A stretch of 62,000 bases of DNA. It comes from Apostichopus japonicus. Taxonomy: Eukaryota; Echinodermata; Holothuroidea; Aspidochirotida; Stichopodidae. Made by a program: the position numbers and the translations under genes. The notes below the pieces were generated by a model. That model searched no databases and had not been told where the DNA came from. It saw nothing but the letters and a program-made list of their open reading frames with translations. The DNA is taken from positions 38,828,631 to 38,890,630 of the forward strand of contig NC_092568.1 in the NCBI RefSeq assembly GCF_037975245.1, given 5' to 3'. Within the stretch, counting starts at the first letter, position 1. Every line of letters begins with the position of its first letter. Of the stretch, positions 47,601 to 58,758 are shown piece by piece.

Positions 47601-47622
47601 AACATTAGTCTTCTCAGGTTTG

Positions 47623-48409
47623 TCATGGAAGTTGGTTACTTTTAATATTAAATGCGTTGCTGAAAAGTATGCATTTACTTGCGATACAGATGCGAACTTC
47701 ACAAATCCACCCATCTAATTGACTTGGATACTGAAAGCATTTACGCAGAAGAGTATTATGATCTATCAAATAATGTGGTCGTTTTAAACTCCTCGCAAAA
47801 AGGTGGCAGACTATTATGACCATGAATTGAACGACCAAGTTCACGTTTTGTATTCACTTACAAAGCACAACCCATGGGGTCTAATACATCGACATGTAAA
47901 GTCGATGATACTTTGTAAATGAACAATATACAATGTTGTTCGTCTGCGCAATATGGATATAAAGTGATATCGTAATGCTGATTTAAAATTTTGGTCAGAA
48001 ATCCGGTCGTAATACAAGCTCTTACGCAGTTTTTTATCGTTATATCTTCTTCAGACATTTGTTGGTGAATATCAGTGGGGAGAATAAGGGCCCTTAATTT
48101 GCAATAATTCTTAGATAACAGTGTAAGGTATGAATTGATAATATCACAAGACAACCATGATGTAGGAGATAGCAAGAGTTCTTCCCTTTGTTTCAATAAA
48201 CTTTCAGTTATAAGCTGCTTTACTGTAAGCACACTAAAGTTAATATAATCACCTGCTAAATCAATGCATGTTGTTAAATATTCACGCAAATTAAATTTCT
48301 CAATATAACAAGGATTTTTTTCATTGCGTTCGTACCAACAGATTAATCGCTTTCTAGTCATTACATTTCTACTAAAATTTTCATTAAATGAAACCTTTCG
48401 TGTCATCAA
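47623..48409 (-). pseudogene. Ulp1/C48-type cysteine protease domain
   Basis: The frame 48409-47858 has the substrate-groove motif SWLSCDIINSYLTLL. The catalytic His is in EQHCILFIY and the Asp in DVLDPMG. A GTAAGT donor at 47861 follows. Past a CTTTCAG acceptor (47731), the stretch YPSQLDGWICEVRIC supplies the expected Gln and catalytic Cys. The four-residue H-D-Q-C set of SUMO/Ulp proteases is therefore present across a 131-bp intron. DCG is replaced by WIC. The domain is carried by several DNA-transposon classes, including Zisupton. It lies downstream of the USP-like part on the same strand, probably in one gene. Intact activity is uncertain. Confidence 0.65.
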
Positions 48410-48676
48410 ATCATAGCTTGCAACGAATATGATACAATATTGATATTGTTTGTTTGTCCATCACATTTTCCTGCCGGAGGTATAAGTTATCGGCCACTAC
48501 CTTATAATCTGAAGAAGAGTAAACTACTTGGATGTATTCTGGGCAAAATAGAAGATAACTCTTCTGAATATAGTCCGGATGATTACATTATTCCCTGTCT
48601 ACAATCCGTGAAATATGTTTCTGAACCATTGACGAATTACAAAAGTTACCTACAACAATACAACATTTCAATTTCG

Positions 48677-49780
48677 TTAATAAACCTGTACACGTATATT
48701 ACAAATGCAACACCCAGTGTTAGAAAGAGAGTACGCAGTAATATAATTTCGAAACTTATGTGAAAGCTCATTTGCAGCATCCTCTAATGACATGGTTTCA
48801 CCATTGCATGTTGCCGTATCAGTGATAGATCGAAAACAAAAATTAAGCTTTGGAACGATGCTTTCGGTTTCAGATGCTTCAGTAACATACATATTAACAC
48901 ATTCGTCATCTTCCACAGTAGGCCTAACGTTACGTCACTTGTTAGAAGATTTGTGTAAACAAATATTTGAAACATATTTTTTATCATATTTTATAGGGCA
49001 TGGTACACCAGTGGATCGTGATGGATCAGGACAGGAATCATTTGCATCTGATTTACTCTCACTTCCCGTAGTTTGTTTGACACTTTGCTTTGAATTACAT
49101 AGTTCATAGAAAATAATAATATATGCATCTGATGATGTCTCAAGTTCTGAATATATACGGCAAACAGAATCATATATTACAACATACCTGCCGCCTTCTT
49201 TAACAACACAAGTGGAATGTCCTCATTTAGATGATTCCCCATGATGCTGAATCACTGAATGCAATTGATATTGACCATTGTTTCCGCTTTTAATTGAATC
49301 CAGATTAATAAACTCTGGAATTTAAATCTGTGTAATAGACAGATTCAAATTCCAGAGTTTATTAATCTGGATTCAATTGTATTTTCTGGTTTGTCACCAA
49401 GTACCTGTTTGTAATGATTACCAGCACCTCCGGCGCTTCGTACAGAGAAAACTTACATTTGAAATTGTTTTCAGTGGGAAGGGCCATGCAATGAAGGTTA
49501 TTAAAAATCGAAGTAACATTTTCCTCCTTAAAATAACTCTGCAACAGATCCTCCACCGACAAAATATGTGATATTTCTATCTCTTCTGATACATTAACAA
49601 ATAAACAGCTTTCTTGTGAAATGATTTACGTGACGAACCACAACTTTTACATTTTATTTCTTTCATACATACTGTGCTAACGGCATTGAGGCATTTCAGC
49701 ACAGCTACCAATGCCAACTGGAAGAATTCTCCCGCATCATTTTCACTTCCTAACTTAAATTTACTTTCAATACAAATCAT
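48677..49780 (-). pseudogene. USP-type deubiquitinase domain, broken
   Basis: Read on the minus strand from 49780: a QNDAHEFF-like box (ENDAGEFFQ), a zinc-ribbon Cys pair (CKSCG), and then SVEDLLQSYFKEE in the frame 49562-49362. An inverted repeat (49292-49378) follows. After it comes the USP histidine box near 49230-49190 (LHSVIQHHGESSK, stop, GHSTCVV) and then YDSV with the third catalytic residue and a YIIFYEL end. The frame continues with one stop to 48677 as a Glu/Ser-rich linker. The N-terminal catalytic Cys box was not found. The family removes ubiquitin. Stops, frame changes and the inverted repeat show this copy is dead. Confidence 0.6.
49292..49378. repeat. Near-perfect 39-bp inverted repeat inside the USP coding region
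   Basis: Arms 49292-49330 and 49340-49378 (AATTGAATCCAGATTAATAA...) differ at one position and are separated by 9 bp. The arm sequence is itself USP coding text, so this is an inverted duplication within the gene, not an inserted element. Confidence 0.9.
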
Positions 49781-50014
49781 TTCCAGAAGTGATTTGATTT
49801 GACCTATTTCAATGATTATTATTAATTATAACTTTACAAAACTCTAGTAAAACGAAGGACATCTCATTTGTAAACGTTTGTTTTAAGAAAGACAAATTTT
49901 ATATTTGTTACTTAGCAAACGACGTATACAAGACAGCATTGGATAGTTGAATTAAACCAGCAGTTAATGCATTTTCAATTGTACTTGCATTGCAGTGTCT
50001 GTCAATACACTGTT

Positions 50015-50757
50015 TTACATGGTTGTCTGGATTAACCTTTTTGTCTTTTTCCTTGCTTGTTTGGTACATATCGCAACAGGGTTATATCGAGGGGCCTTTT
50101 GAAATACCCCTTCTTGTGTATGACGATGTTCTTCTGCATGCCATGACTCTTCGACTGTCTTTGTGTTATGTTTTCTCTTAGTTTTGTATGAACTTATCAT
50201 CTGATCACTGTATCGTCTCTGTATTCCAATCGAGTCTTGGTAATAAACAGAAAGAAATTCATCAATTCTTTTCATGTTGCAATCACTCAGCTGATTAGAT
50301 TTAAGAACTTTCATTCTCGATTCAGCATGACCAATTGTTCGTGGTACCGAAACTTTACGAAGTTTCTGATAAAACTATTTATATCTACATCTATATTTGT
50401 ATGTCGATTCAAGTCACCGAGAAGTAACCCATACCAAAAAGCAGCTGAAGGTAATAAAACAGTCTCCAATTCTTTCATAAGAATAGGAGAGTAAAGTGGA
50501 TTGGGATCATACATTTGGTCTTGTATATCATTTACCGACGAATTATTAATAACATCACGAAAAAATGATGCAAAGGGTGATTTTGCTCTTGTTAAATAAT
50601 CTTCCTTTGTGAAATCACCAAAATAGTCATTTTCAATCACATCCTCGTTGTACGAGTCCAAGAAATCAACCTGATCATCACTGAAATCATTATCTTTGCC
50701 AATCATAGAAATTTTATTCTGTATCGGGGTTAAAAATTTAAGGCCACTTTTGGTCAA
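50015..50757 (-). pseudogene. Unassigned gene part upstream of the USP domain
   Basis: Two minus-strand frames (50757-50311 and 50314-50015) meet at a frame change. The first is acidic (DFSDDQVDF...) and then has FWYGLLLGDLNRHTN and FRYHEQLVMLNRE. The second is Lys/Arg-rich. A GLLLGDL...TN arrangement is reminiscent of some KDZ-type transposases that also carry Ulp1, but the catalytic residues are not evident. I do not assign a function. Its start lies at the border of the right satellite arm. Confidence 0.4.
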
Positions 50758-51300
50758 GAAATCATTTTTGTTACCGATAGTAGAGGTATACCACGTAAAA
50801 GATGAACCTTTATACTTTAATGTGATGCTAACTGGACATCCAAGTAGGCTCCATAACTGAAATTAATCGATTTTGAAAAAAAAGAAAGACATTTAAACTG
50901 TTTCCTGATCATTACACATAACGTATATACAGCGCGTTTAGAGAGGGGCCCGTATGGGGGTTAAAACTTTAAGGCCACTTTGGGTCAAGAAATCACTTTT
51001 GTTACCGATAGAAGAGGTATACCACGTGAAAGAGGAACCTTTCTACTGTAATGTGGTTCTGACCGGACATCCCAGCATCCTCCATAACTAAAATTAATTG
51101 ATTTTGAAGAGAAAAAATTAAACAATATTTGAAACTTTTAAGCCAGTTTTGTTAAAAAAAAATCGGCTTTGTTACCGATAGTAGAGGTATAACACGTGCA
51201 AGACGAAATTTTATTCTTTCATGTGATGCTAACCGGACCTCCTAACTAGGTCGATAACCCAAATTAATCGATTTTGAAATAATAATAGGTTTGGATCATA
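50715..51300 (-). repeat. 225-bp satellite, inverted right arm
   Basis: About 2.6 monomers in reverse orientation relative to 42.8-46.2 kb (GTATCGGGGTTAAAA...TAATCGATTTTGAAA, with GTTACCGATAGTAGAGGTAT in each). Confidence 0.9.
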
Positions 51301-51315
51301 ACACATTACCGCGCG

Positions 51316-52195
51316 TTTCGAGCTAATTTTCCCATTTGCATCCCACTCCTGTTAGGATCGAACGGTTTGTAGCCATCTATATTCAATAAATCAAAGTGAC
51401 TGTGACTGTTTTTTTCATACCACGTGTAAGAAGAATAACTTAACATCGTCATTGTACCTCCCTTGACTGTTGCATATTCTCATAAATTAATTGTTTAGAC
51501 ATTTGAAAAAAGAAAAAAATGGTATAAAAATTGCCGCAATTTACGCCTTTCTCCACAAGATTTGGAAGGATCACAAGTTTCAGTTCAATATAGATGCAGA
51601 AATCGTCCACCATTAAATTTCAGAATTAAATCACATGAAAGAGCAGCATCTCATCTCTCATATGGTGCAATTATTGGCATTTTACAGTATGCATAGCGTT
51701 AATTATTATCGCTTTAAAACAGGTACGAAATAGTAACAGTCTTGTTATTGTCCGCTAATTTAGGCTGCCCTTAGTGGCTGCTGAGGATCCACTTTTCCGC
51801 TACAGCGTACACAGCGCTCTTCACAGTGTACAAACATCAGTGGCCAATGGCGTGTAACGTTGATGTATGCACTATTGGCTGCTGTTAGTGGCTGCTGTTA
51901 GTGGCTGCTACGTTCAAACAGGTCTGATCGGAAAGACATGCATTGCGAAATATACAAGTCTATTAATTATCGAACGCGGAAAGGGTCACAGTTAGGTGCT
52001 GTCCATACATTTTTCATATGTAATATGAATCCGATTTAATATGCATCGATTTCTACTCTTCCCTCTGGACGTAGTGGTTGGCAGTTATTTTACCAGTCAG
52101 AATACAGCGTTCACAAGTTCACTTGAAACATGGGTTTGACGGGACAAGCGTCGACACTCGTTATAAGAAAGCTCCCACTAGAAGCGGGGGGAGGG
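51316..52195. other. No gene recognised
   Basis: Includes a short direct repeat of TAGTGGCTGCTGT (three copies at 51878-51910, one diverged near 51770). Confidence 0.45.
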
Positions 52196-52203
52196 GTGTG
52201 CAA

Positions 52204-52581
52204 CAGTGGCGGAACGTCCATATAGCCAGGGGCGGATGCCCCCCCCCCCCCTGGCGGACTCAAACGGACTGCTGGCGCCCTTTTCAGCTTTTTACCACTC
52301 TTTACTTATTCGCGATTAATGCCTTTTTTATTGCGCTCTCATCCACCTATTGACATTTGTCACATTTTGTTGGTGTAATTTTCTGACACCTATATCTTCG
52401 TTGATCTACAAATTAGCAAGGCCTGGAAAGGGTCATTTCCGGCGATCAAGGGAGTATCTTTACTCAACAAAATTCTGTACGCTCCGGGCCAACCTGTGGT
52501 GGCGCTCCGCTTAGATAGTGTTGAAAGCGCCCCTACAGACCATTCTCGACCCCCTGACCAAAACCCCTAGCTCCGCCAGTA
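52204..52581 (+). mobile_element. hAT-like miniature element
   Basis: Left CAGTGGCGGAAC; right CTCCGCCAGTA. Flanks GTGTGCAA (52196-52203) and GAGTGCAA (52582-52589) agree at seven of eight. It holds the shared hairpin core in reverse at about 52470-52519. Confidence 0.75.
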
Positions 52582-53419
52582 GAGTGCAATCAAATGATCT
52601 ATTTAAATTTGGATATAAGCCTCCAAAATTTTGCATTTGTCATGTCGACGAATTGTGTTAAAAAATGACATTTCGAGATAACGAGGACTAATTTTCGAGA
52701 TAACACGTCAAAATAAAGTATGGAAATTTTGACGTAAAACGTCGGAGTGCCGACTCGATTGCATATTTTATTGAATTTCCAATGAATCATCCACCGACTG
52801 AAGCATCGACGAAATTTATATTCTTTTGGAAAAGGTCCTACTCTACAGTCTCCTTCGCATATGGTTACATGAAATCGGATCTAACTGACGTCAGTATATT
52901 AACTTAGACAATATACCTCAAGAAACTAAAACAATTAATTTGTATTAATATTGTGCAAGCATCCCAATACGATCATATTAACAATGTTGTTAGCACGTGC
53001 TACTCGCATCTCCGCTAGATATCACATATCCGCCCATTCCTGACTCGTGATGCCACTGCTACATTGGTCAACGCTATCATCACGTCCCGCCTGGATTATG
53101 TAAGCCTGTTGTTTGGACTTCCCAACTATACAACTCGCAAGCTGGAATTGGTTCAAAAAAATGCTGCTCGTATAGTTTGTAAGAAAAGGAAAAGAGACCA
53201 TGTCACACCACTAATGGAATCAATCACTGCATTGGCTACCAATAGATTTTCGAGTGAAGTTCAAAATTAACCTACTCACCTACAAAGCTCTGTACAGTCT
53301 CGGCCCCTACTACCTGTCTTGTCTCCTTACACCGTACAAACCCAGCAGAACCCTACGTTTATCATCACAGGAATTGCTCAAGGAAAGAGAACAAGTATTG
53401 AACGCCAAAAGGATCACGA

Positions 53420-53830
53420 TGACATGTACCACTACTAACTTGAAGTGTACTTCTACTACTTCGAAGTGTGCTACATCTAAAATGTCCCGTAGCACTACTA
53501 ATTCGAAGTCTACTATATCTAAAATGTCCCGTAGTACTACTAATTCGAAGTCTACTACATCTAACATGTCACGTACTACTACTAATTCGAAGTGTACTAC
53601 TACTAATTTGAAGTGTACTACTACTAATTCGAAGTGTACTACTACTAATTTGAAGTGTACTACATATAAAATGTCACGTACCACTACTAATTTCACATGT
53701 ACTACTACTAGTTTGACATGTACTACTACTAAATTCATGTGTACTACATCTAAATTTTCATGTACTACTACTGATGTCAATACCACTACCTCTAAAACGG
53801 AAGCTACTACTACTATATTGGAGCGATGGC
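53420..53830 (+). repeat. 21-bp tandem repeat, left arm
   Basis: About 18 units of a 21-bp repeat. The Thr/Cys-rich open frame running through it (CTTTN repeats) is a consequence of the period being a multiple of three, not a protein gene. The inverse units are at 54900-55045. Confidence 0.9.
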
Positions 53831-53947
53831 GCTATGCTCACTCTGGGTGCCGAAGTATGTAAACTTATCGACGACTAGACTTTGACCCAATTAAACGCGA
53901 GAAATACACCTGCAATCCTGCATAAGATATAATCATAACAAAATTAA

Positions 53948-54115
53948 ATGTTCAAAATGTCATTTGAAATAGATGAAAAAGTGGAGGAATATGTGCAGAT
54001 GATTTTCACAAATCGACAAATGGCAGAAATGCTGAGTGTCAGTGAAAAAACTGTGAAGAGGAGAAGACGTGACTTACAGTTGAGAAAGAAAGAATTTAAT
54101 TCAGAAAAGACCGGT
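53948..54115 (+). pseudogene. Helix-turn-helix N-terminal exon of a transposase-like gene
   Basis: The frame from ATG 53948 contains NRQMAEMLSVSEKTVKRRRR, a typical helix-turn-helix followed by a basic patch, as in the N-terminus of integrase-like DDE transposases common in marine invertebrates. The text then reaches AAGACCG|GTGAGG near 54113, a credible splice donor. No downstream exon or DDE core is found before the right arm at 54.9 kb, so the catalytic part appears deleted. Confidence 0.55.
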
Positions 54116-55420
54116 GAGGTGCTACTGTTAATGTGCTAAAGTAAGGCTTTCTAGGCTTTTTCTATGTGCAAGGTCAGGCTGCGCCTAGGATATATTCTCT
54201 AATTTAAATGATATTCCAAAACTGCTACTTGTTTAAATTATAATTATACAGGTCTAGTACCGTATGCATTTTAGGTGTTCTACAAATGGCCTGAATATAG
54301 GCCTACTAAAGTCATGGATTAATTCCGAGCATAACTTAGGAGCCCAAAAAATAAGTTACCGTTTTAATTTAGATTTTGGCACAGTAAATGTGTGCATGCA
54401 GAGCTTAGTATGCATAGGACTAGGGGTATATATGTACGTGTCAGGCTTCCTGTAGGAATGTTCCCCTTTTCCTTGCCTACATTACTAATACTATAATCAC
54501 CACTGTCTGCGACCATTGGGCATCACAAAAATAAAATCCAGTGGTGGCAAAGCAACAAGATTTCGAAGCCCCAGCAGGTGGAACCATCGATCCCCAAGAA
54601 TGTGCTTAATATACATAGCATAGCTTCAGTTTTTTAAGTCTTGAAATTGTTATACACACTATTATTCACAAGCAGCAATTTCCCCTTTATTGAAATGTCA
54701 AGAATGCTTTTGATTCCCTAGCTGTGCCTTCCTATATGCGATTTTCCTATTTGCCACAGACCTTAAAGGTATAAACTGTAAAATAGTCATTTGAATAAAC
54801 AGAGTATTAAAGAATATGTTTTCTTCATCATTATTTTAATGCAGATGCACAACTGGTATCGGAAAGATTGTGTATAGCGCCATCACTTGATGTTGTACAC
54901 TTAATCAATTTCTATGAGTACACTTCGAATTAGTAGTAGTACGGGACATTTTAGATATAGTGCACTTCGAATTAGTAGTAGTACCTGTCAAATTAGTAGT
55001 AATACATGTCAAATTAGTAGTAGTACATATCAAATTAGTAGTGGTACATGTGGTCCTTTTGGCGTTCCATAAACAAGATTCAAGACCGGCGACAGAGCCT
55101 TTACAGTCAGCGCTCCCAGATTATGGAACGCCTTACCGAACTCTGTGCGTGTATGCAGTTCTCTTACCACTTTTAAAACTGCTTTAAAAACATATTATTT
55201 TAGACTCGCTTTTAATGTGTAATTGACTGTGTTTTAACTTTTATTATGCATAGATAGTACGTTTGGAACTACTTACTTAATTCTTAAAAAAACAATTAAA
55301 TGTATTTTTTTATTATTTACTACGTTTAGGGTTCTATTTTTTATCGTTTAGTATTGGGTGTTTATTACAGTCTGTTTTAGGCTTTTACAATAATTGTCTT
55401 ACTGTACTATAGTTTTCTCA

Positions 55421-55784
55421 CAGTGGCGTAGGTAGGTACTTTTGAGTGGGGGGGGGGGCTGAAGACTGATGGCCGGCCTGGGGGAGGGGTCTAAGGGGAG
55501 GGGGAGATTTTTTTTGTTGCATTTCCAGGTGGCCTCAGATGCAATTTGGTGCAATATAGCACACTTCAACACCCACTCCATTTTGTAAATAATTTTGCAT
55601 TTTCACCAGGCCTTAGATGCAATTTGGTGCTCCAAATGAGATTTTTTCTGATTTGGATATGAAAAAGGGGTTTTCTGACTTGCTGAGCGGGGGCGGCGGA
55701 ATGATACTTCCGCCCCCCCCCACATAATTTTCACTGGGGGAGGGGGGCTGGCGCCCCCACAGCCCCCCGGTTCCTACGCCCTTA
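55421..55784 (+). mobile_element. hAT-like miniature element in the LINE 3' region
   Basis: Left CAGTGGCGTAGGTAGG; right CCGGTTCCTACGCCCTTA. Flanks TTTTCTCA (55413-55420) and GTTTCTCA (55785-55792) agree at seven of eight positions. Confidence 0.8.
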
Positions 55785-57113
55785 GTTTCTCATACTTATT
55801 TATATTTAAACATTGATTATGATTTAATCTATTTCACTATTTACATGCTTCTGAATTGTTTTTGGACTATTGCGTTTTAGTTTCTAGTATCGTGTAGTAC
55901 GGGTGTGTTTTTTTATATTGTTGCTTTTGGCAGTTACATATATTTTGCCTTATTTGTTCTATATATTTAATATTTTGGTTTTTTTACTATTTTTTTTAGG
56001 TTTTACATTTGTTAAGCGCCTTGAGCAGCTTTGCTGATTATGCGCTATATAAATATAACTTATTATTATTATTATCAGTGTGGTGTAGTTTGACAAAAAT
56101 CGGCCGCAGACCTGGCCAAACAAAAACAGTTAGACATATCGTGGGCCAAATTTGCTTACATCCAAACTATCAGTCATGGGCTTCTGCAGATGGGTGAGGG
56201 GAGGGGGGGGGGTTGGAGTTACCCCCTGGCAATCAAAGAAGTGAAAACAGCATTTAGAAGAAACTATACCACAATGCTACAGCTTCCGGGTATGTCGCCC
56301 CCTGGACCCAGTGGCGTAGCCAGGATTTTTTTCAGTGGGTCGGCGCTGGGGGGGGGGGGGCTTGACCATTTCCTGGGAGGGCGTCTTGTTACTATCTAAG
56401 CGGATCGCCACCATAATTGGCGCGCAGCGTACCGGGAATTTTTAGCTAAAAAGGCCTCCTAGATCATTGGAAATGACACTTCACAGGCCTTGTAACCTGC
56501 TCTAAAGTTTTCTCAACATCCTTCATTTTGAGATCCCATGTCTTGATATGGTCATCAAATAGTTTAGTGAAATAGAAAGAAAAACAGTCTGGTAAGTAAC
56601 TTTCAAATATCATGACATATCTTTTGTGAGTTTGACACCGGCATTGACATTTTTCGACAAATCTGCAAATTGCGCGTGGAAAATAGGGAAAGATTGATTA
56701 GGCTTACAGGCAAGTAACATACTAAAAATGACCGAACTACATGTCAAACTGACATCAAAGATTGCGTCTGAAATATTAGTAGGGTGATAGACTGACAGGC
56801 CGGTAGTTCTCAGCGACAGTATTGTCTCCTTTCTTGAAAATTTGTTTTTCTAGCGGTTTTAAGAGCATCAGGGTACCTACCAGAAGTGAAAACCCGATTG
56901 AAAATGTAACAGTTTTGAGGCAATGACGCGAGCAATGATGTGAAACACCTGTATGATGTCAGCATTGTTTACCTTTTTAACATCTTCTTTGGCATTCCAG
57001 TATAGCTGGAAACCACCTTTCTATAAGGGTATAATACAGCTCACTAGCGTGTTTGATCAGTTAATGCGCACTGGCTGCATGGTCCTGATTGGCTATTTGT
57101 ATTAGTATTTATT

Positions 57114-57401
57114 CAGACGCGTAGCGAGGAATTGGCCAAGGGAGGGGCGAACATGTAAGCAAATTAACAGAGCCGTAGATTCGGTATTGCAAACTTCCTA
57201 AGCGTAGTGCCACCATTAGTTGGAGCGAAGCGTACAAGAAAATTATGACCGAAATGCCTCCCAGATCGCTGGAAGAGTTGCATCTAAGCATTTTCTATTT
57301 AGAAATTACTAGCGATATAAAAAAGTGTTCAACAAATATGCTTAAAGGCGGGGGGTGGGGCGGTCGCCCTCTTCGCCCCCCCCCCCTTGGCTACGCGCCT
57401 G
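57114..57401 (+). mobile_element. hAT-like miniature element, perfect 8-bp duplication
   Basis: CAGACGCGTAGCGAGG to CTTGGCTACGCGCCTG, 288 bp. Flanked by TATTTATT at 57106-57113 and 57402-57409. It carries a diverged hairpin core near 57197-57243. Confidence 0.9.
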
Positions 57402-57462
57402 TATTTATTAGAGCAGAAATTATATAATTTGACGGTCGTTAACATGAGTTTTCAGTACAGTG

Positions 57463-58758
57463 CAGGGGCGTATCCAGGGGGGGGGGCGCAACAGGCGCGC
57501 CCCCCCTATTGGCCGTCACCAAAAAAAAAAAAATTTAAGCAAAAAAAAAAAAAAAAATTGATGACGACCTTTATGTGAGATGTCGGTGATCGCTCACCCC
57601 CCCCCCCCCCTCCCGTATGCTTTATTTTTTGTTTGCCAAAAAAAGGTTCTGGCGAAGTTCGGCGGCATAATAGTTAATCACTATAAACACTAAATGACAT
57701 GCCAGCCATACTAAATTGTGCATTTTGTGTCCATATTTACTGGAAATGTTGCTTATTATTAAGGTCGAAAAATGGATCACATATGGCCATGGGCGGCGAT
57801 CCTGGGCGGAGGAGGGATATATCCCCCCATGAAAATGGGTGGAGGGAATGTAATGCACCATATCCCCCCCCCCCCAACAAATGCCAGGGATAAGAATATT
57901 TTCATGCCTACATTTATGCATCTTCGTTAATGTACGGCTCTTTTTTAGCTTCATTTCTCGCCTACCATAAACGCAGTGCGATCTTTTCAAATAAAGCGTC
58001 TTTATAAAGCAAAAATAGTTGACTGTAGGCTTCATTGGCCCTATAACAACAAAATGTATTATTGCGCCCACGGTATTGATATAGTACATATATGCACCCT
58101 CATAGTATTCATATAGGCCCTATAGTAGGCCTACACACTTACATGTTCCCTCGAACAGCTGAGAATCTCATGTAACCAGGGTAATGCTTAATACACGTTT
58201 CACCTGGATGCCCTAGCAATCGGTACCTAGGAATGTAACTATGTGTAATTGTGTATTGCATGTGTATAGGCCTATAATAGCCTGCATGAGGCCATTTTCT
58301 TCATCGAATAATATAACAGAGCTCTCGAACATTCTAACGTTGCGCCTGACAGGGGCAATTTTCCCAAAATAACACCCGAAATTTAAAAAAAAGTATTTTG
58401 GATCCTGATTATGAGATATTTCGGACATGACATCCCTATTTTAAAGTTGGGTATATGCCGCTTGGAAACCTCGGGAAGTGCCGTTTCCGGCCATCTAGAG
58501 GGTTTGTTAATCCCAAAATTTTCTTGTACGCTTCGCGCCAACCCATGGTGGCGCTACGCTTAGATAGTTAACAAGGTCATATCCCCCCCCCCCTTACTCG
58601 GAAGTACGGATCGCCGCCCATGCATATGACACCATTTTGCATTTCAACCCTTCTTTGAAAGCAAAAATTGTACACCCCTCCCCTTAGACCCATCCCCCAG
58701 GACGGCGATCATTCATGCCTGGCGCCCCCCCTATTGGTAAATCCTGGATACGCCCCTG
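57463..58758 (+). mobile_element. hAT-like element with inverted CAGGGGCGTATCCAGG ends
   Basis: The left and right 16 bp are exact inverse copies (CCTGGATACGCCCCTG at the right). Flanks share CAGTGC. A further element (57788-58622) is inserted. Confidence 0.8.
57788..58622 (-). mobile_element. Innermost hAT-like element
   Basis: CATGGGCGGCGATCCTGGG to GGATCGCCGCCCATG. Flanks CATATGGC (57780-57787) and CATATGAC (58623-58630) differ at one base. The hairpin core is in reverse at about 58520-58570. The 155-residue minus-strand frame inside shows no domain. Confidence 0.8.

Larger units (their letters stand above)
33661..51315. mobile_element. Foldback-type element with satellite arms, encoding USP and Ulp1-like domains
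   Basis: Satellite monomers are in plus orientation at 33661-34181 and 42850-46160 and in minus orientation at about 50715-51300. The outer border GGTAATGTGTTATGATC occurs at 33660 and, inverted, near 51300. Repeat-filled inverted arms around a coding centre are the layout of FB/NOF-type foldback transposons. The left arm is split by the element at 34182-42790. The centre holds the protease gene at 47623-49780 and an unassigned frame at 50015-50757. That all of this is one element is an inference from orientation and borders. Independent arrays around a gene are the alternative. Confidence 0.55.
53400..55067 (+). mobile_element. Foldback element with 21-bp tandem-repeat arms, inside the LINE ORF
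   Basis: It interrupts the LINE frame between SSQELL and FKTGDRAF. Ends GAACGCCAAAAGGATCAC and its inverse GTGGTCCTTTTGGCGTTC match. Each arm is built of 21-bp units with core TACTACTACTAATT (53420-53830 and, inverted, 54900-55045). The inner arm border (GATGGCGCTATRC) also matches on both sides. A possible imperfect duplication AACAAG(T)ATT lies at 53390-53399 and 55072-55080. The centre has a helix-turn-helix exon at 53948. The element is non-autonomous as it stands. Confidence 0.75.
52975..56077 (+). mobile_element. LINE 3' end (Rex/L2-like), split by two insertions
   Basis: The C-terminal ORF2 tail is recognisable. LVNAIITSRLDYVSLLFGLP (from about 53060), then LTYKALYSLGPYYLSCLLTPY (53270-53340) and SSQELL stop at 53380. 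The tail resumes at about 55055 with FKTGDRAFTVSAPRLWNALPNSV and ends near 55217. A frame change near 53240 is present. The 3' untranslated region contains an insertion at 55421-55784 and ends with GCGCTATATAAAT and a TTA repeat (56048-56077), the usual 3' signature of such LINEs. Upstream RT is missing, so the copy is 5'-truncated. Confidence 0.85.

Noticed and set aside
48440-48763. 107-residue plus-strand frame between the USP-like and Ulp1-like parts
   Set aside because: No recognisable domain. It lies opposite the presumed linker or intron of the minus-strand protease gene, and no supporting start or splice context was found. It is left unannotated but could be revisited with transcripts.
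53254-53862. Plus-strand frame with CTTTN repeats, and the opposite-strand VVVHVKL frame
   Set aside because: The 21-bp tandem unit is a multiple of three, so it stays open by arithmetic. The tract is the arm of a foldback element with an inverted partner at 54.9-55.0 kb.
57622-58089. 155-residue minus-strand frame as a gene
   Set aside because: It spans a nested miniature element boundary and C-tracts and has no domain or splice context.
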